Positions 1-4,784 of a stretch of DNA of 9,629 nucleotides are shown piece after piece; within the stretch, counting starts at the first letter, position 1, and every line of letters begins with the position of its first letter. A model generated the notes under the pieces. It made no database searches and was not told where the DNA came from. It was given only the letters and a program-made list of their open reading frames with translations. Source of the stretch: Candidatus Woesearchaeota archaeon (GTDB lineage: Archaea > Nanobdellota > Nanobdellia > Woesearchaeales > DSVV01); contig JACRKI010000083.1 of the NCBI GenBank assembly GCA_016215305.1, positions 1 to 9,629 of the forward strand, written 5' to 3'. The position numbers and the translations under genes were made by a program.

Positions 1-123
1 CTGATTGATACGTCTGTTCGTGATGCTTCTTTTTCTCATCTTGTGGATACTATGTTACGATTTAATCCTCAAAGACGACCTTCTATTGGTGAAGTTAAAA
101 AAGAGCTTCAAAATTATTATTAA
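1..123 (+). CDS. C-terminal end of a probable Hanks-type Ser/Thr protein kinase (5' truncated by window edge)
   Basis: An open frame enters at base 1 and ends at TAA 121-123, giving 40 residues. The residues FSHLVDTMLRFNPQRRPS followed by IGEVKKEL match subdomain XI of eukaryotic-like protein kinases, whose usual form is a 'ML..dP..RPs..ev...L' pattern with an invariant Arg that pairs with the APE glutamate. The protein stops soon after this helix, so the kinase domain would form the C terminus. The ATP-binding and catalytic parts lie outside the window, so the identification rests on this motif alone. The family phosphorylates Ser or Thr on proteins; no substrate can be inferred here. About 730 nt of non-coding sequence separate it from the next gene, so no operon partner is seen downstream. 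Confidence 0.55.
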   Translation: MIDTSVRDASFSHLVDTMLRFNPQRRPSIGEVKKELQNYY

Positions 124-420
124 AAATCAAAAATTAGAATATAATTTATAATTATTAATTAAAAGATTTAGTCATTTATTTTCTTATTTTCCTCGGATTA
201 CTTTTTGGGGTTTTATTAATTTGAGATTATATTATTATGGAGTAACTGATTATGCAGACTATAATTTTATTGATTCTTGTTTTGGTTATTATTTAATCTA
301 ATCTACATTATCTCAAATAGTTTTTTTAGAAAATGATGTTCATGCCTAGAATTCACACATAAAGTGAGAGTTGACAAAAAAGATCACTTCTTAAGATAAG
401 AAGAAAAACACAGGAACCAG

Positions 421-467
421 AAAAAATACAGGAATCAGCATCGCTGGGGTATCTTCATGTATTTTTT
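421..467. repeat. REP-like structured element 1 (possible bidirectional terminator)
   Basis: The outer stem AAAAAATACA (421-430) pairs perfectly with TGTATTTTTT (458-467). Inside it is AAT, then the hairpin CAGC-atc-GCTG (436-446), then GGGTAT. The same order (AAT, G/C hairpin, GGGTAT/TGGTAT) recurs in the two elements downstream, but the hairpin and outer stem sequences differ. This suggests that structure rather than primary sequence is kept. The A6...T6 outer arms would leave an oligo-U tract on transcripts of either strand. Confidence 0.5.
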
Positions 468-596
468 AAAAAAAATCAAAATAATTATTGTGGTCAGGTT
501 TTTCTTTTCTTAGTGCGTGTGAACAGAACCTGCGAAAGAACTGAGTTAGGCACTTCAGCGAAAGTCTCTTTTTGACATATAGCTGACGTACGAAAT

Positions 597-650
597 AAAA
601 AATCCCAATCGCAGCAAGCTGCGGGGTATTTACTCGATGAGGGATTTTTT
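597..650. repeat. REP-like structured element 2
   Basis: The outer stem AAAAAATCCC (597-606) pairs perfectly over 10 bp with GGGATTTTTT (641-650). It encloses AAT, the 6-bp hairpin CGCAGC-aa-GCTGCG (610-623), then GGGTATT. Bases 607-630 match 672-695 of element 3 at 23 of 24 positions, an offset of 65 nt. This is seen directly; the REP-like label is inferred from the hairpin-plus-conserved-tail form. Confidence 0.6.
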
Positions 651-654
651 AAGC

Positions 655-709
655 CTCGAACTGTGTTCGATAATCGCAGCAAGCTGCGTGGTATTAGACC
701 CAGTTCGAG
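655..709. repeat. REP-like structured element 3
   Basis: The outer stem CTCGAACTG (655-663) pairs over 9 bp with CAGTTCGAG (701-709). It encloses AAT, the hairpin CGCAGC-aa-GCTGCG (675-688), then TGGTATT. It is in direct orientation to element 2, and only 4 nt separate the two outer stems. The core is nearly identical to element 2 while the outer arms are unrelated to it, which argues against a simple tandem duplication of the whole unit. Confidence 0.6.
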
Positions 710-822
710 CAATAATTGTAGTTTTTTTTTGGTGATTTCGTGTGTCAGCTAATAAGCGAACAAACATACGAAATTACGAAAATTTGGTTCGTTCGCTACA
801 AAAGTGAGACTTCAGAAGAAAG

Positions 823-830
823 CTATATAA
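823..830 (+). promoter_or_regulatory. TATA box for the TrmJ-like gene
   Basis: CTATATAA is centred about 27 nt before the ATG at 854, so transcription should begin at or next to the start codon. This box decides the start: an upstream in-frame GTG at 740 would lie before the transcription start. Confidence 0.65.
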
Positions 831-853
831 GAAAGCAGACAAAACAAAACAAT

Positions 854-1558
854 ATGCTTTCCATCATCCTCATTGAAACAGAACACGCACAAAACCTTGG
901 CGCTGTCTGCCGCGTGATCGCGAACTTTGGATTTGAGAAATTGATTCTCATTAATCCCAAATGCAGCACAGACGATATTGATGCGCTGATTCGCGCGAAA
1001 CATGAAGCATTGCCTATTCTGAAAAACGCAAAAATCACTGACTTTTCTGTTCTTGATGAATTTGATTATTTGATTGGCACGACTGCGCGAAATGGCTCTC
1101 CCTATAATCTCCAGAGAAGTCCGATGACTCCAGAAGAAATGGCGCAATTGCTTGAAGAAGAAGGATTACTCAAGGATCCTAAAATTAATGTCGGGCTTTT
1201 GATTGGCAGAGAAGGCCACGGCTTATTTAATGAAGAACTCAAAAAATGCGATTATGTGGTGACTATTCCCACGCATTACAAATATGTGACGATGAATGTG
1301 AGTCATGCTGTTGCTGTTCTTTTGTACGAGCTCTATAAAAAAAAGGGCATGAAGAAAATACAAGATCGGTTCCTTAAAGCGTCTGCAAAAGAGAAGGAAA
1401 TAATTCTCAAAAATCTTGATCTTGTTCTCGCAAAAACAGATTTTGGAACAGAACAAAGAAAAGAAACGCAACGTCTTGTCTGGAAACGAATGATTGGCAA
1501 GGCAGTTTTGACCAAACGAGAAGCGTTTGCTTTGATTGGATTCTTGAAGAAGTTGTGA
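854..1558 (+). CDS. trmJ: TrmJ-like SPOUT-class RNA 2'-O-methyltransferase
   Basis: This 234-residue protein belongs to the SpoU/TrmH branch of SPOUT methyltransferases, which use S-adenosylmethionine bound in a C-terminal trefoil knot. Motif 1 is N14-LGAVCR20 followed by NFGF, with the conserved Arg20. Motif 2 is LIGREGHGL (116-124). Motif 3 is the MNVSHAVAVLLYEL knot helix (147-160). A helical C-terminal tail (about 165-234) matches the TrmJ layout. TrmJ enzymes methylate the ribose of tRNA nucleotide 32; the archaeal enzyme studied in Sulfolobus acts on C32. The start at 854 was chosen because it begins the family's first beta strand and lies about 27 nt after a TATA box. The 38 residues upstream from GTG 740 look untranslated. 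It converges with the Fic gene, whose stop is 8 nt away. An rRNA target cannot be excluded. Confidence 0.85.
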   Translation: MLSIILIETEHAQNLGAVCRVIANFGFEKLILINPKCSTDDIDALIRAKHEALPILKNAKITDFSVLDEFDYLIGTTARNGSPYNLQRSPMTPEEMAQLLEEEGLLKDPKINVGLLIGREGHGLFNEELKKCDYVVTIPTHYKYVTMNVSHAVAVLLYELYKKKGMKKIQDRFLKASAKEKEIILKNLDLVLAKTDFGTEQRKETQRLVWKRMIGKAVLTKREAFALIGFLKKL

Positions 1559-1566
1559 TTATCTTT

Positions 1567-2421
1567 TTAGGTACATTGTTTTTTATATTCTTTAAACAAA
1601 TATTTCAAAAAAGGCTTTTGTATTTTCTTTAGTTGGCATTCTTGAAGGGTTTCATAGTACTCTTCTCGTTCTTTATACAAAATATTAAGCATGGGATATC
1701 CGTGCCGCTTGAGAATAAAATTCATTAACAATCGCGACATTCTCCCATTTCCGTCACCAAACGGATGAATTGTCACCAAATAGAGATGCACGAGTCCTGC
1801 AATCTCAAACGCATGTAATTTCTTTTTTGCTTTATCATACCAACTCAAAAACTCTTTTATTTCAAAATCTACTAGTTCATGCGGCACTGGCTTAAAGACA
1901 GACCCGCTGATCACCACATTAAAATCTCTCAGCTTTCCAGCAATTTCGTCATCAATGTTTTGTAGGAGTATTGCATGCATTTTGAGAATAAATTCCACGG
2001 AAATATCCCCTTCATACGCATACATGAAATCAAATGCTTTTTCATGATTTTCCACTTCTTTTACTTCTTTTATAGATGCTCCTTTTGGTACAAGTTTGTC
2101 CTTCAGAATAAGAGAAGTATCCTGAAGCGTCAGAGTAGATCCTTCAATTCTGTTTGTATCATTGGTAAATTTGATAATAAAATCCTGCAGAAACTTCTCT
2201 TTGATGCTTTTTGGCATCTTTTGCAATTCCACTCTCTTTTCTTCTTTTATTTTTTCTAAGTTCTCCAAAGCTTCTTTTTCGAGGACAGAAGCAATAGGAT
2301 ATGCCTCTGCTTTTCCAAGATGTTTCACAAATTTCTGTACCGGTTTTCCATTTTCATATACTGTTTCTACAAGTTCCTTGTACAAATATTTTCCTTTTCG
2401 TCGTGTTCGAATGTATGGCAT
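1567..2421 (-). CDS. Fic-domain protein (probable AMP transferase) with N-terminal inhibitory motif
   Basis: A 284-residue Fic protein. Residues 219-230 read HPFGDGNGRMSR, a complete HxFx(D/E)GNGRxxR active-site loop with the catalytic His219. Such enzymes usually move AMP from ATP onto a Ser, Thr or Tyr of a target protein. Residues 89-94, TNRIEG, fit the (S/T)xxxE(G/N) inhibitory motif, here N-terminal to the Fic fold (class II), with Glu93 expected to block ATP positioning until relieved. GKLRDFNVVISG (162-173) is another family-typical stretch. Residues 1-45 form a Lys/Arg-rich beta segment of the 'KY.Y..E..ENGK..QK..K.LGK' type, which I recall from other archaeal Fic and transposase-related proteins; its role is unknown. 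No cognate antitoxin gene adjoins it, which suits a self-inhibited enzyme. The promoter lies inside an inverted repeat, so autoregulation is possible. The target is unknown. Confidence 0.85.
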   Translation of the reverse strand: MPYIRTRRKGKYLYKELVETVYENGKPVQKFVKHLGKAEAYPIASVLEKEALENLEKIKEEKRVELQKMPKSIKEKFLQDFIIKFTNDTNRIEGSTLTLQDTSLILKDKLVPKGASIKEVKEVENHEKAFDFMYAYEGDISVEFILKMHAILLQNIDDEIAGKLRDFNVVISGSVFKPVPHELVDFEIKEFLSWYDKAKKKLHAFEIAGLVHLYLVTIHPFGDGNGRMSRLLMNFILKRHGYPMLNILYKEREEYYETLQECQLKKIQKPFLKYLFKEYKKQCT

Positions 2422-2425
2422 TGTT

Positions 2426-2452
2426 CCCCACTTTTATCTTAAATAAGTGGGG
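2426..2452. promoter_or_regulatory. Inverted repeat around the Fic promoter, candidate operator
   Basis: CCCCACTT (2426-2433) and AAGTGGGG (2445-2452) are perfect 8-bp arms separated by 11 nt. The spacer and inner arm edge hold TTAAATAA (2439-2446), the most TATA-like sequence near the Fic start, centred about 21 nt upstream of it. A second AT-rich candidate lies at 2453-2460. The arm GTGGGG is only 4-9 nt before the ATG. A repressor bound here would cover the promoter. If the upstream TATA is used, part of the repeat would instead be in the mRNA. Confidence 0.45.
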
Positions 2453-2507
2453 AAATAAATAGTTTGTGTTTGTAGTGGATTATTTGTAACTCCATAAAAG
2501 TGATAAA

Positions 2508-2515
2508 TTATATAA
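2508..2515 (+). promoter_or_regulatory. TATA box for the alpha-CTD-like gene
   Basis: TTATATAA is centred about 27 nt before ATG 2539. This favours a leaderless start at 2539 over the in-frame GTG at 2500, which lies upstream of the box itself. Confidence 0.65.
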
Positions 2516-2538
2516 AGCAGTTTAGTATTCTTAGCTCC

Positions 2539-3060
2539 ATGGAACAAACTCCTGAATCATTAGAGGTTATTATTGGATTTCTTGCAGAAGTTATGGACAT
2601 TCGTGAACGACAACGTGGATTTTATATTTTGCCTCCTGATGAGCAAACTTCTGACGCAAAAACAGCATTGGAAACAGATTTGAGGAGAAGAGTTGCCGCA
2701 TTATCTGATAGTTATGCTGCACAATTAGAAGGAACACCTGAAAAAAATTATCTTTATGATTTAAAGAGGGAATATGGAATTCAAATCCCGATTGATGAGT
2801 TTATTAAGAGATATAACCTGAGCACAAGGCTGGCAAACGTCCTTTTCAACTTAGAAAAGGGAAACTGGCGATCGGGCACTGGTCCTATAAGAACTGTCTC
2901 AGATCTTGATGGTCTCGATATCAAGCAGGTTTTAAACTGGCCAAACATGGGGAAAAAAACATTTAGACAGTTTGTTGATGCACTTGAACAAGAAGGATAT
3001 CATTTGAAAGGGATAGAAATGTATCGGGAGAGACAGAGAAAAAGAGCATATCAAAAATAA
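2539..3060 (+). CDS. Protein with a C-terminal bacterial RNA polymerase alpha-CTD-like domain
   Basis: A 173-residue protein. Residues 1-80 are charged and mostly helical, and I do not recognise them. Residues about 84-160 follow the bacterial RpoA C-terminal domain: PIDEF, then LSTRLANVL, then TVSDL, then PNMGKKT. In E. coli alpha, Arg265 and Asn268 of the R-S-A-N segment and Gly296, Lys298 and Ser299 of PNLGKKS contact UP-element DNA. The equivalents here are Arg97, Asn100, Gly138, Lys140 and Thr141, all conserved or conservatively replaced. About 10 extra residues lie between the two halves, making a longer loop. No alpha N-terminal assembly domain is present, so it cannot be a whole alpha subunit. 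It likely binds DNA through its helix-hairpin-helix fold. Its stop is one base from the end of the convergent winged-helix gene. The start follows from the TATA box. The domain call is good; the function is open. Confidence 0.75.
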   Translation: MEQTPESLEVIIGFLAEVMDIRERQRGFYILPPDEQTSDAKTALETDLRRRVAALSDSYAAQLEGTPEKNYLYDLKREYGIQIPIDEFIKRYNLSTRLANVLFNLEKGNWRSGTGPIRTVSDLDGLDIKQVLNWPNMGKKTFRQFVDALEQEGYHLKGIEMYRERQRKRAYQK

Positions 3061-3061
3061 A

Positions 3062-3373
3062 TCATTCTTTATCAAAAAACATCTTCACTCGTTCATCCAT
3101 TTTTGGCTTTGCGTTTTCTCCTAACGCATAATATATTTTTTCTGCGTGCGCTCCCCAAGAATATTGTCCTTCTTCTTTTGCCACTCTCTTGACTGCGAAT
3201 TCCTGCGTTTCCAATCCTTTTTTCAGATGCCAATGAATGCTTCGCATGGTGCATTTTGGGAATATTTTGTTGTACATTGTCGAGAGTTGATAGCCATATC
3301 CTTCTCCAAGATGCGCAAGCAGTTCAACTATGTTTTGTCTGATAACGGAATTTGTGGGGCGACCTCTTGGCAT
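3062..3373 (-). CDS. Small winged-helix-like DNA-binding protein
   Basis: A 103-residue basic protein beginning MPRGRPTNS, an AT-hook-like arm. Residues about 10-60 suggest a winged helix: helix IRQNIVELLAHL, a GYGYQL turn, then TMRSIHWHLKKGL as a probable recognition helix. An Arg/Lys-rich wing follows, then YSWGAHAEKIYYALG. I recall similar short proteins in DPANN genomes, but no function is established to my knowledge. The start at 3373 is preferred over longer in-frame extensions (up to 3553) because those would cover the divergent promoter and the sigma-like gene's start. A TATA-like box is centred about 27 nt upstream. It sits between the alpha-CTD-like and sigma-like genes and is divergent from the latter, so it may regulate either one; that is inference. 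An RNA-binding role is also possible. Confidence 0.7.
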   Translation of the reverse strand: MPRGRPTNSVIRQNIVELLAHLGEGYGYQLSTMYNKIFPKCTMRSIHWHLKKGLETQEFAVKRVAKEEGQYSWGAHAEKIYYALGENAKPKMDERVKMFFDKE

Positions 3374-3396
3374 GAAAATCTGTGAATAGTCGGGGA

Positions 3397-3427
3397 TTAA
3401 ATAATTTGTGCCGAAATTATTAAATAC
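3397..3427. promoter_or_regulatory. Divergent promoter pair between winged-helix and sigma-like genes
   Basis: The 77-nt gap between the two start codons holds two TATA-like boxes. TTAAATAA (3397-3404) is centred about 27 nt from the minus-strand start at 3373. TTAAATAC (3420-3427) is centred about 27 nt from the plus-strand start at 3451. Both predict leaderless transcripts. The two boxes are close enough that a factor bound here could affect both genes. Confidence 0.55.
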
Positions 3428-3450
3428 TTTAAAGAAATACACAAAAAACA

Positions 3451-4107
3451 ATGAGTTATACGTTTCAAACCTATACACCACTGGAAAGAAGATTTTCAGA
3501 TAGTCAGGCTGTTCTCGCAATTGCAAAACAAACTCCGGAAAGTAATTCTGCATATACGGAGATTTTTAAGCATTATTATGATCCCTTACTTACATATGCA
3601 ATAAAAATTGTCAAAGACAGGCAGGAAGCAGAAGATATTATCTCTACTGTTCTCGGCGAAAAATTTTATGCAAATAAGGATAAACTTGCAGAAAGCGCAG
3701 GTTCTGGTGATCTTAAACTTCGTGCATGGCTTTATCGCGTTACGACAAATTTATGTTTTAATGTTGTTCGAGATAGAAAAAGAAGAGGGGGCTTGCTTGT
3801 TCGCAGAGTTGGTGCACAAGGTGAAGAAGACAGAGCATTCTCTGCTATCTTTTCCCGTTATTTTGGAACGAATGCGCCAGAAACAGTATATGCAAGACAA
3901 GTACAAGAAACAGTCACAGATGCAATGACAGACTTAAGTGAACTACATCAAGAGGTTCTCCAGCTTCGTTATGGAGAAGATCTTTCCTATCAGGAAATTG
4001 CGGACACCCTCGGAATCAAAATAGGGACAGTCATGTCCCGACTCAACAGAGCAAAGATACAATTACTAGAGTCAGCTCCAGATTTAGAGCAACTTCTCGC
4101 TGCATGA
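3451..4107 (+). CDS. ECF-type RNA polymerase sigma-70-like factor
   Basis: A 218-residue protein with two-domain extracytoplasmic-function sigma architecture. Region 2 spans about 33-112: an AYTEIFKHYYDPLLTYA helix, then RQEAEDIIS (58-65) at the region 2.2 core-binding position, then RAWLYRVTTNLCFNVVRDRKRR for 2.3-2.4. Region 4 spans about 156-206: LSELHQEVLQLRYGEDLSYQ followed by EIADTLGIKIGTVMSRLNRA, a standard sigma-4 helix-turn-helix that reads the -35 element in bacteria. Region 2.2 departs from the common D-L-V-Q-E-V-F form, having IISTVL with the usual Gln replaced by Ser. The region 2-4 linker (about 113-155) is rather long. Length fits the family (about 170-220). No anti-sigma or membrane-protein gene is adjacent. 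An archaeal TATA box precedes it. Archaea normally initiate with TBP and TFB, so its partner polymerase is uncertain; it may act as a plain DNA-binding regulator. Confidence 0.85.
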   Translation: MSYTFQTYTPLERRFSDSQAVLAIAKQTPESNSAYTEIFKHYYDPLLTYAIKIVKDRQEAEDIISTVLGEKFYANKDKLAESAGSGDLKLRAWLYRVTTNLCFNVVRDRKRRGGLLVRRVGAQGEEDRAFSAIFSRYFGTNAPETVYARQVQETVTDAMTDLSELHQEVLQLRYGEDLSYQEIADTLGIKIGTVMSRLNRAKIQLLESAPDLEQLLAA

Positions 4108-4111
4108 TTGC

Positions 4112-4127
4112 GAGGAAATATTTTCTC
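4112..4127. terminator. Near-palindrome between convergent genes, possible bidirectional terminator
   Basis: GAGGAAATATTTTCTC is a 16-nt palindrome with a single mismatched pair. It fills the 20-nt gap between the sigma-like stop (4105-4107) and the METTL5-like stop (4128-4130). Its short T-run and position suggest transcript ending on both strands, but the T-tract is only four long, so the call is weak. Confidence 0.3.
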
Positions 4128-4733
4128 TTATTGTTTCACTAATCTATAACACGTCACTTCAATCAATTCTCTCTTCTTTATCTGATGCGCATAGGTTTGC
4201 CTGAGCGGAAATGAAAACGAATAATATTCTGGAATAGTAAAGGCATGGTCTGCTGCAATTGCTCTCACAAACACATCTGTTGCTGTTTTATGAAAACTAT
4301 AAACGACATTGCTCAAAGAAAACGCTTTCTCAAGAAATATTTTATCCGCGTGCTCCTGTCTCGTCCCAAACGGAGGATTTTGAAGCACTGTATCCACTCT
4401 TTCCTGAAAATCTTTCACATCCATTTGGCGGATTTCATAATTCTCTGCCCGCAGAGGAAGAATGTTTGTCTGCAAGATTCGTACTGCGTCAGTGTCTTTC
4501 TCGACGAAAAAAACGTGTTTTGCGCCAAGAAGCAATGCGCCGATTCCGAGGATTCCTGTTCCCGCGCCAAAATCAGCGACGGTTTTTCCCACAATATCGC
4601 CTTTCATTAATGCATCCCACAAAATTGTTGCTGCAATTTCTGAATCAGTAGTATATTGCTCCAGCTTTATTTTTGGTTTCTCAAAGCTTGCAAGCTTTGA
4701 TAACTGAATCGCGAGTTGTTTTTTGGTGAGCAT
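4128..4733 (-). CDS. METTL5-like archaeal rRNA N6-adenine methyltransferase
   Basis: A 201-residue class I S-adenosylmethionine-dependent methyltransferase. Residues 24-32 read LEQYTTDSE, the family's N-terminal signature. DFGAGTG (54-60) is motif I for cofactor binding, with acidic Glu78 in FVEKD after the second strand. NPPFG (119-123) is motif IV, the (D/N)PP(F/Y) loop of N6-adenine methyltransferases. The human relative METTL5 methylates one adenine of 18S rRNA with TRMT112; archaeal members are expected to act on 16S rRNA. The ATG at 4733 was chosen over GTG 4754 because a TATA-like box at 4756-4763 is centred about 27 nt upstream of it and would leave the GTG untranscribed. The gene follows the acyl ligase on the same strand but has its own promoter in the 51-nt gap. 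It supports an archaeal origin for this stretch. Confidence 0.88.
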   Translation of the reverse strand: MLTKKQLAIQLSKLASFEKPKIKLEQYTTDSEIAATILWDALMKGDIVGKTVADFGAGTGILGIGALLLGAKHVFFVEKDTDAVRILQTNILPLRAENYEIRQMDVKDFQERVDTVLQNPPFGTRQEHADKIFLEKAFSLSNVVYSFHKTATDVFVRAIAADHAFTIPEYYSFSFPLRQTYAHQIKKRELIEVTCYRLVKQ

Positions 4734-4755
4734 GGAGTTGGAAGATAGTTGCACC

Positions 4756-4769
4756 TATAAAAATATATA
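4756..4769 (-). promoter_or_regulatory. TATA region for the METTL5-like gene
   Basis: Read on the minus strand this is TATATATTTTTATA. Its downstream half (TTTTTATA, 4756-4763) is centred about 27 nt before ATG 4733, giving a leaderless message. Confidence 0.55.
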
Positions 4770-4784
4770 GATTATACAAACGAA

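Larger units (their letters stand above)
124..822. other. Long AT-rich intergenic region with REP-like elements, no convincing gene
   Basis: No credible protein gene was found here. Bases 124-300 are extremely AT-rich and hold only a 14-codon hydrophobic frame (252-296). A small hairpin (CTTCTT 387-392 with AAGAAG 398-403) precedes three larger structured elements at 421-467, 597-650 and 655-709, listed separately. The 11-nt direct repeat ACAGGAAYCAG occurs at 410-420 and 428-438. Just upstream of the methyltransferase promoter, GCGAAC (756-761) and GTTCGC (791-796) form an interrupted inverted repeat of unknown meaning. The minus-strand frame at 494-712 reads through the repeats and is judged spurious. 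Confidence 0.6.

Noticed and set aside
371..376. TTGACA resembling a bacterial -35 element
   Set aside because: There is no matching -10 at 17 nt and no gene start downstream. The window otherwise uses archaeal TATA promoters.
421..709. CRISPR array from spaced hairpin repeats
   Set aside because: There are only three units with irregular spacing, the cores are not identical, the outer arms pair with each other, and there are no cas genes.
494..712. 72-codon frame on the minus strand
   Set aside because: It reads through two REP-like hairpin repeats. Its YPAACCDW-type residues are simply the hairpin translated, and there is no recognisable domain.
740..853. 38-residue N-terminal extension of the TrmJ-like protein from GTG 740
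   Set aside because: It lies mostly upstream of the TATA box at 823-830, and the SPOUT fold begins at Met 854.
3374..3553. N-terminal extension of the winged-helix protein
   Set aside because: It would run through the divergent promoter and over the sigma-like start. The protein has a natural start MPRGRP at 3373 with a TATA box at the right distance.
3608..3928. 106-codon plus-strand frame inside the sigma-like gene
   Set aside because: It is an out-of-frame shadow: the sigma-like frame carries conserved region 2 and 4 residues throughout, and this one has no motif.
4259..4651. 130-codon plus-strand frame opposite the METTL5-like gene
   Set aside because: It is antisense to a gene whose own frame holds the DFGAGTG and NPPFG motifs, and its composition is not protein-like.
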